In this document: positions 23,756 to 23,836 of the stretch, piece after piece
Numbering within the stretch: position 1 is the first letter of the stretch
Layout: every line of letters starts with the position of its first letter
Assembly: GCA_024231375.1 (NCBI GenBank)
Contig: JAAEQP010001873.1
Span: 1-23,836, forward strand
DNA: 23,836 nt
Direction of reading: 5' to 3'
From: a bacterium
GTDB lineage: Bacteria; Hydrogenedentota; Hydrogenedentia; Hydrogenedentiales; SLHB01
Position numbers and translations under genes: made by a program
Notes under the pieces: generated by a model
What the model was told of the DNA's origin: nothing
Databases searched by the model: none
The model's input: the letters and a program-made list of their open reading frames with translations, nothing else

Positions 23756-23784
23756 ATTCTTCCAGAATCCGCCGCCTGGGTCAA
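23756..23784 (-). promoter_or_regulatory. Possible promoter of the dihaem protein gene
   Basis: Minus-strand TTGACC (23779-23784) and AAGAAT (23756-23761) are 17 nt apart. The -35 is 5/6 and the -10 4/6 of consensus. A start site 7 nt downstream would fall on the ATG at 23748, giving a leaderless mRNA, yet GGAAGA is also present in the -10 region. Weak evidence. Confidence 0.3.
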
Positions 23785-23793
23785 GATGGGGTC

Positions 23794-23829
23794 CGGTGGA
23801 CGCCGCACGGTGCGGTGGACGCCGCGCGG
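23794..23829. repeat. Two tandem units of a 19-bp repeat
   Basis: CGGTGGACGCCGC occurs at 23794-23806 and 23813-23825; the longer unit CGGTGGACGCCGCRCGG matches over 17 bases with one difference at 19-bp spacing. It lies just upstream of the dihaem gene and may continue beyond the window edge. Confidence 0.6.
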
Positions 23830-23836
23830 CAGGACG

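Overview
The window is a GC-rich stretch of a flagellated bacterium, almost entirely one large flagellar locus on the minus strand. It reads, in transcription order, flgB-flgC-fliE, then fliF-fliG-fliH-fliI-fliJ-motE-like, then fliK-flgD-(flagellar operon protein)-flgE, and after a plus-strand interruption fliQ-fliR-flhB-flhA-flhF-flhG. This is the gene order of the long fla operon known from Bacillus-type and many deep-branching bacteria. Many starts are GTG or TTG. A full flgBC/fliE rod set with FlhF/FlhG is seen. The neighbour at the right end is a large secreted protein with a beta-propeller, a HzsA-middle-like region, two CxxCH haem motifs and a discoidin-like domain. This architecture is most familiar from planctomycete-like and Hydrogenedentota-like uncultured lineages; that placement is inference only.

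Layout. 1-169: end of an unidentified plus-strand gene. 205-6709: minus-strand export and placement operon fliQ to flhG, with a strong sigma-70-type promoter whose -35 lies in a perfect palindrome (6784-6815) and a terminator candidate after flhG. 7054-9246: two plus-strand genes, a metal permease fused to a heavy-metal-associated domain and a LURP-one-like protein, closed by a perfect 14-bp bidirectional terminator. 9330-20700: minus-strand rod, ring, switch, ATPase and hook genes. They begin at a textbook sigma-54 promoter (20767-20783) and are broken by a terminator-like hairpin after fliE, a 500-bp non-coding stretch before fliF, and a repeat-containing gap before fliK. 20890-23748: the large secreted cytochrome-like protein.

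How the genes work together. FlgB, FlgC, FliE and FliF build the rod and MS ring. FliG is the rotor/switch protein. FliH, FliI and FliJ are the export ATPase complex. FliQ, FliR, FlhB and FlhA form most of the export gate. FliK, FlgD and FlgE control and build the hook. FlhF and FlhG set flagellar site and number. Genes normally found between flgE and fliQ (flbD, motA, motB, fliL, fliM, fliN, fliO, fliP) are absent here and must lie elsewhere if the flagellum is complete; the two plus-strand genes occupy exactly that position.

Most notable points: FlhB has NPIR where the autocleavage motif NPTH is expected; fliG has no canonical start codon for its conserved N-terminus but has a well-placed ribosome binding site before an ACG; and the secreted cytochrome-like protein carries a GH127-type discoidin-like domain after its second haem motif.
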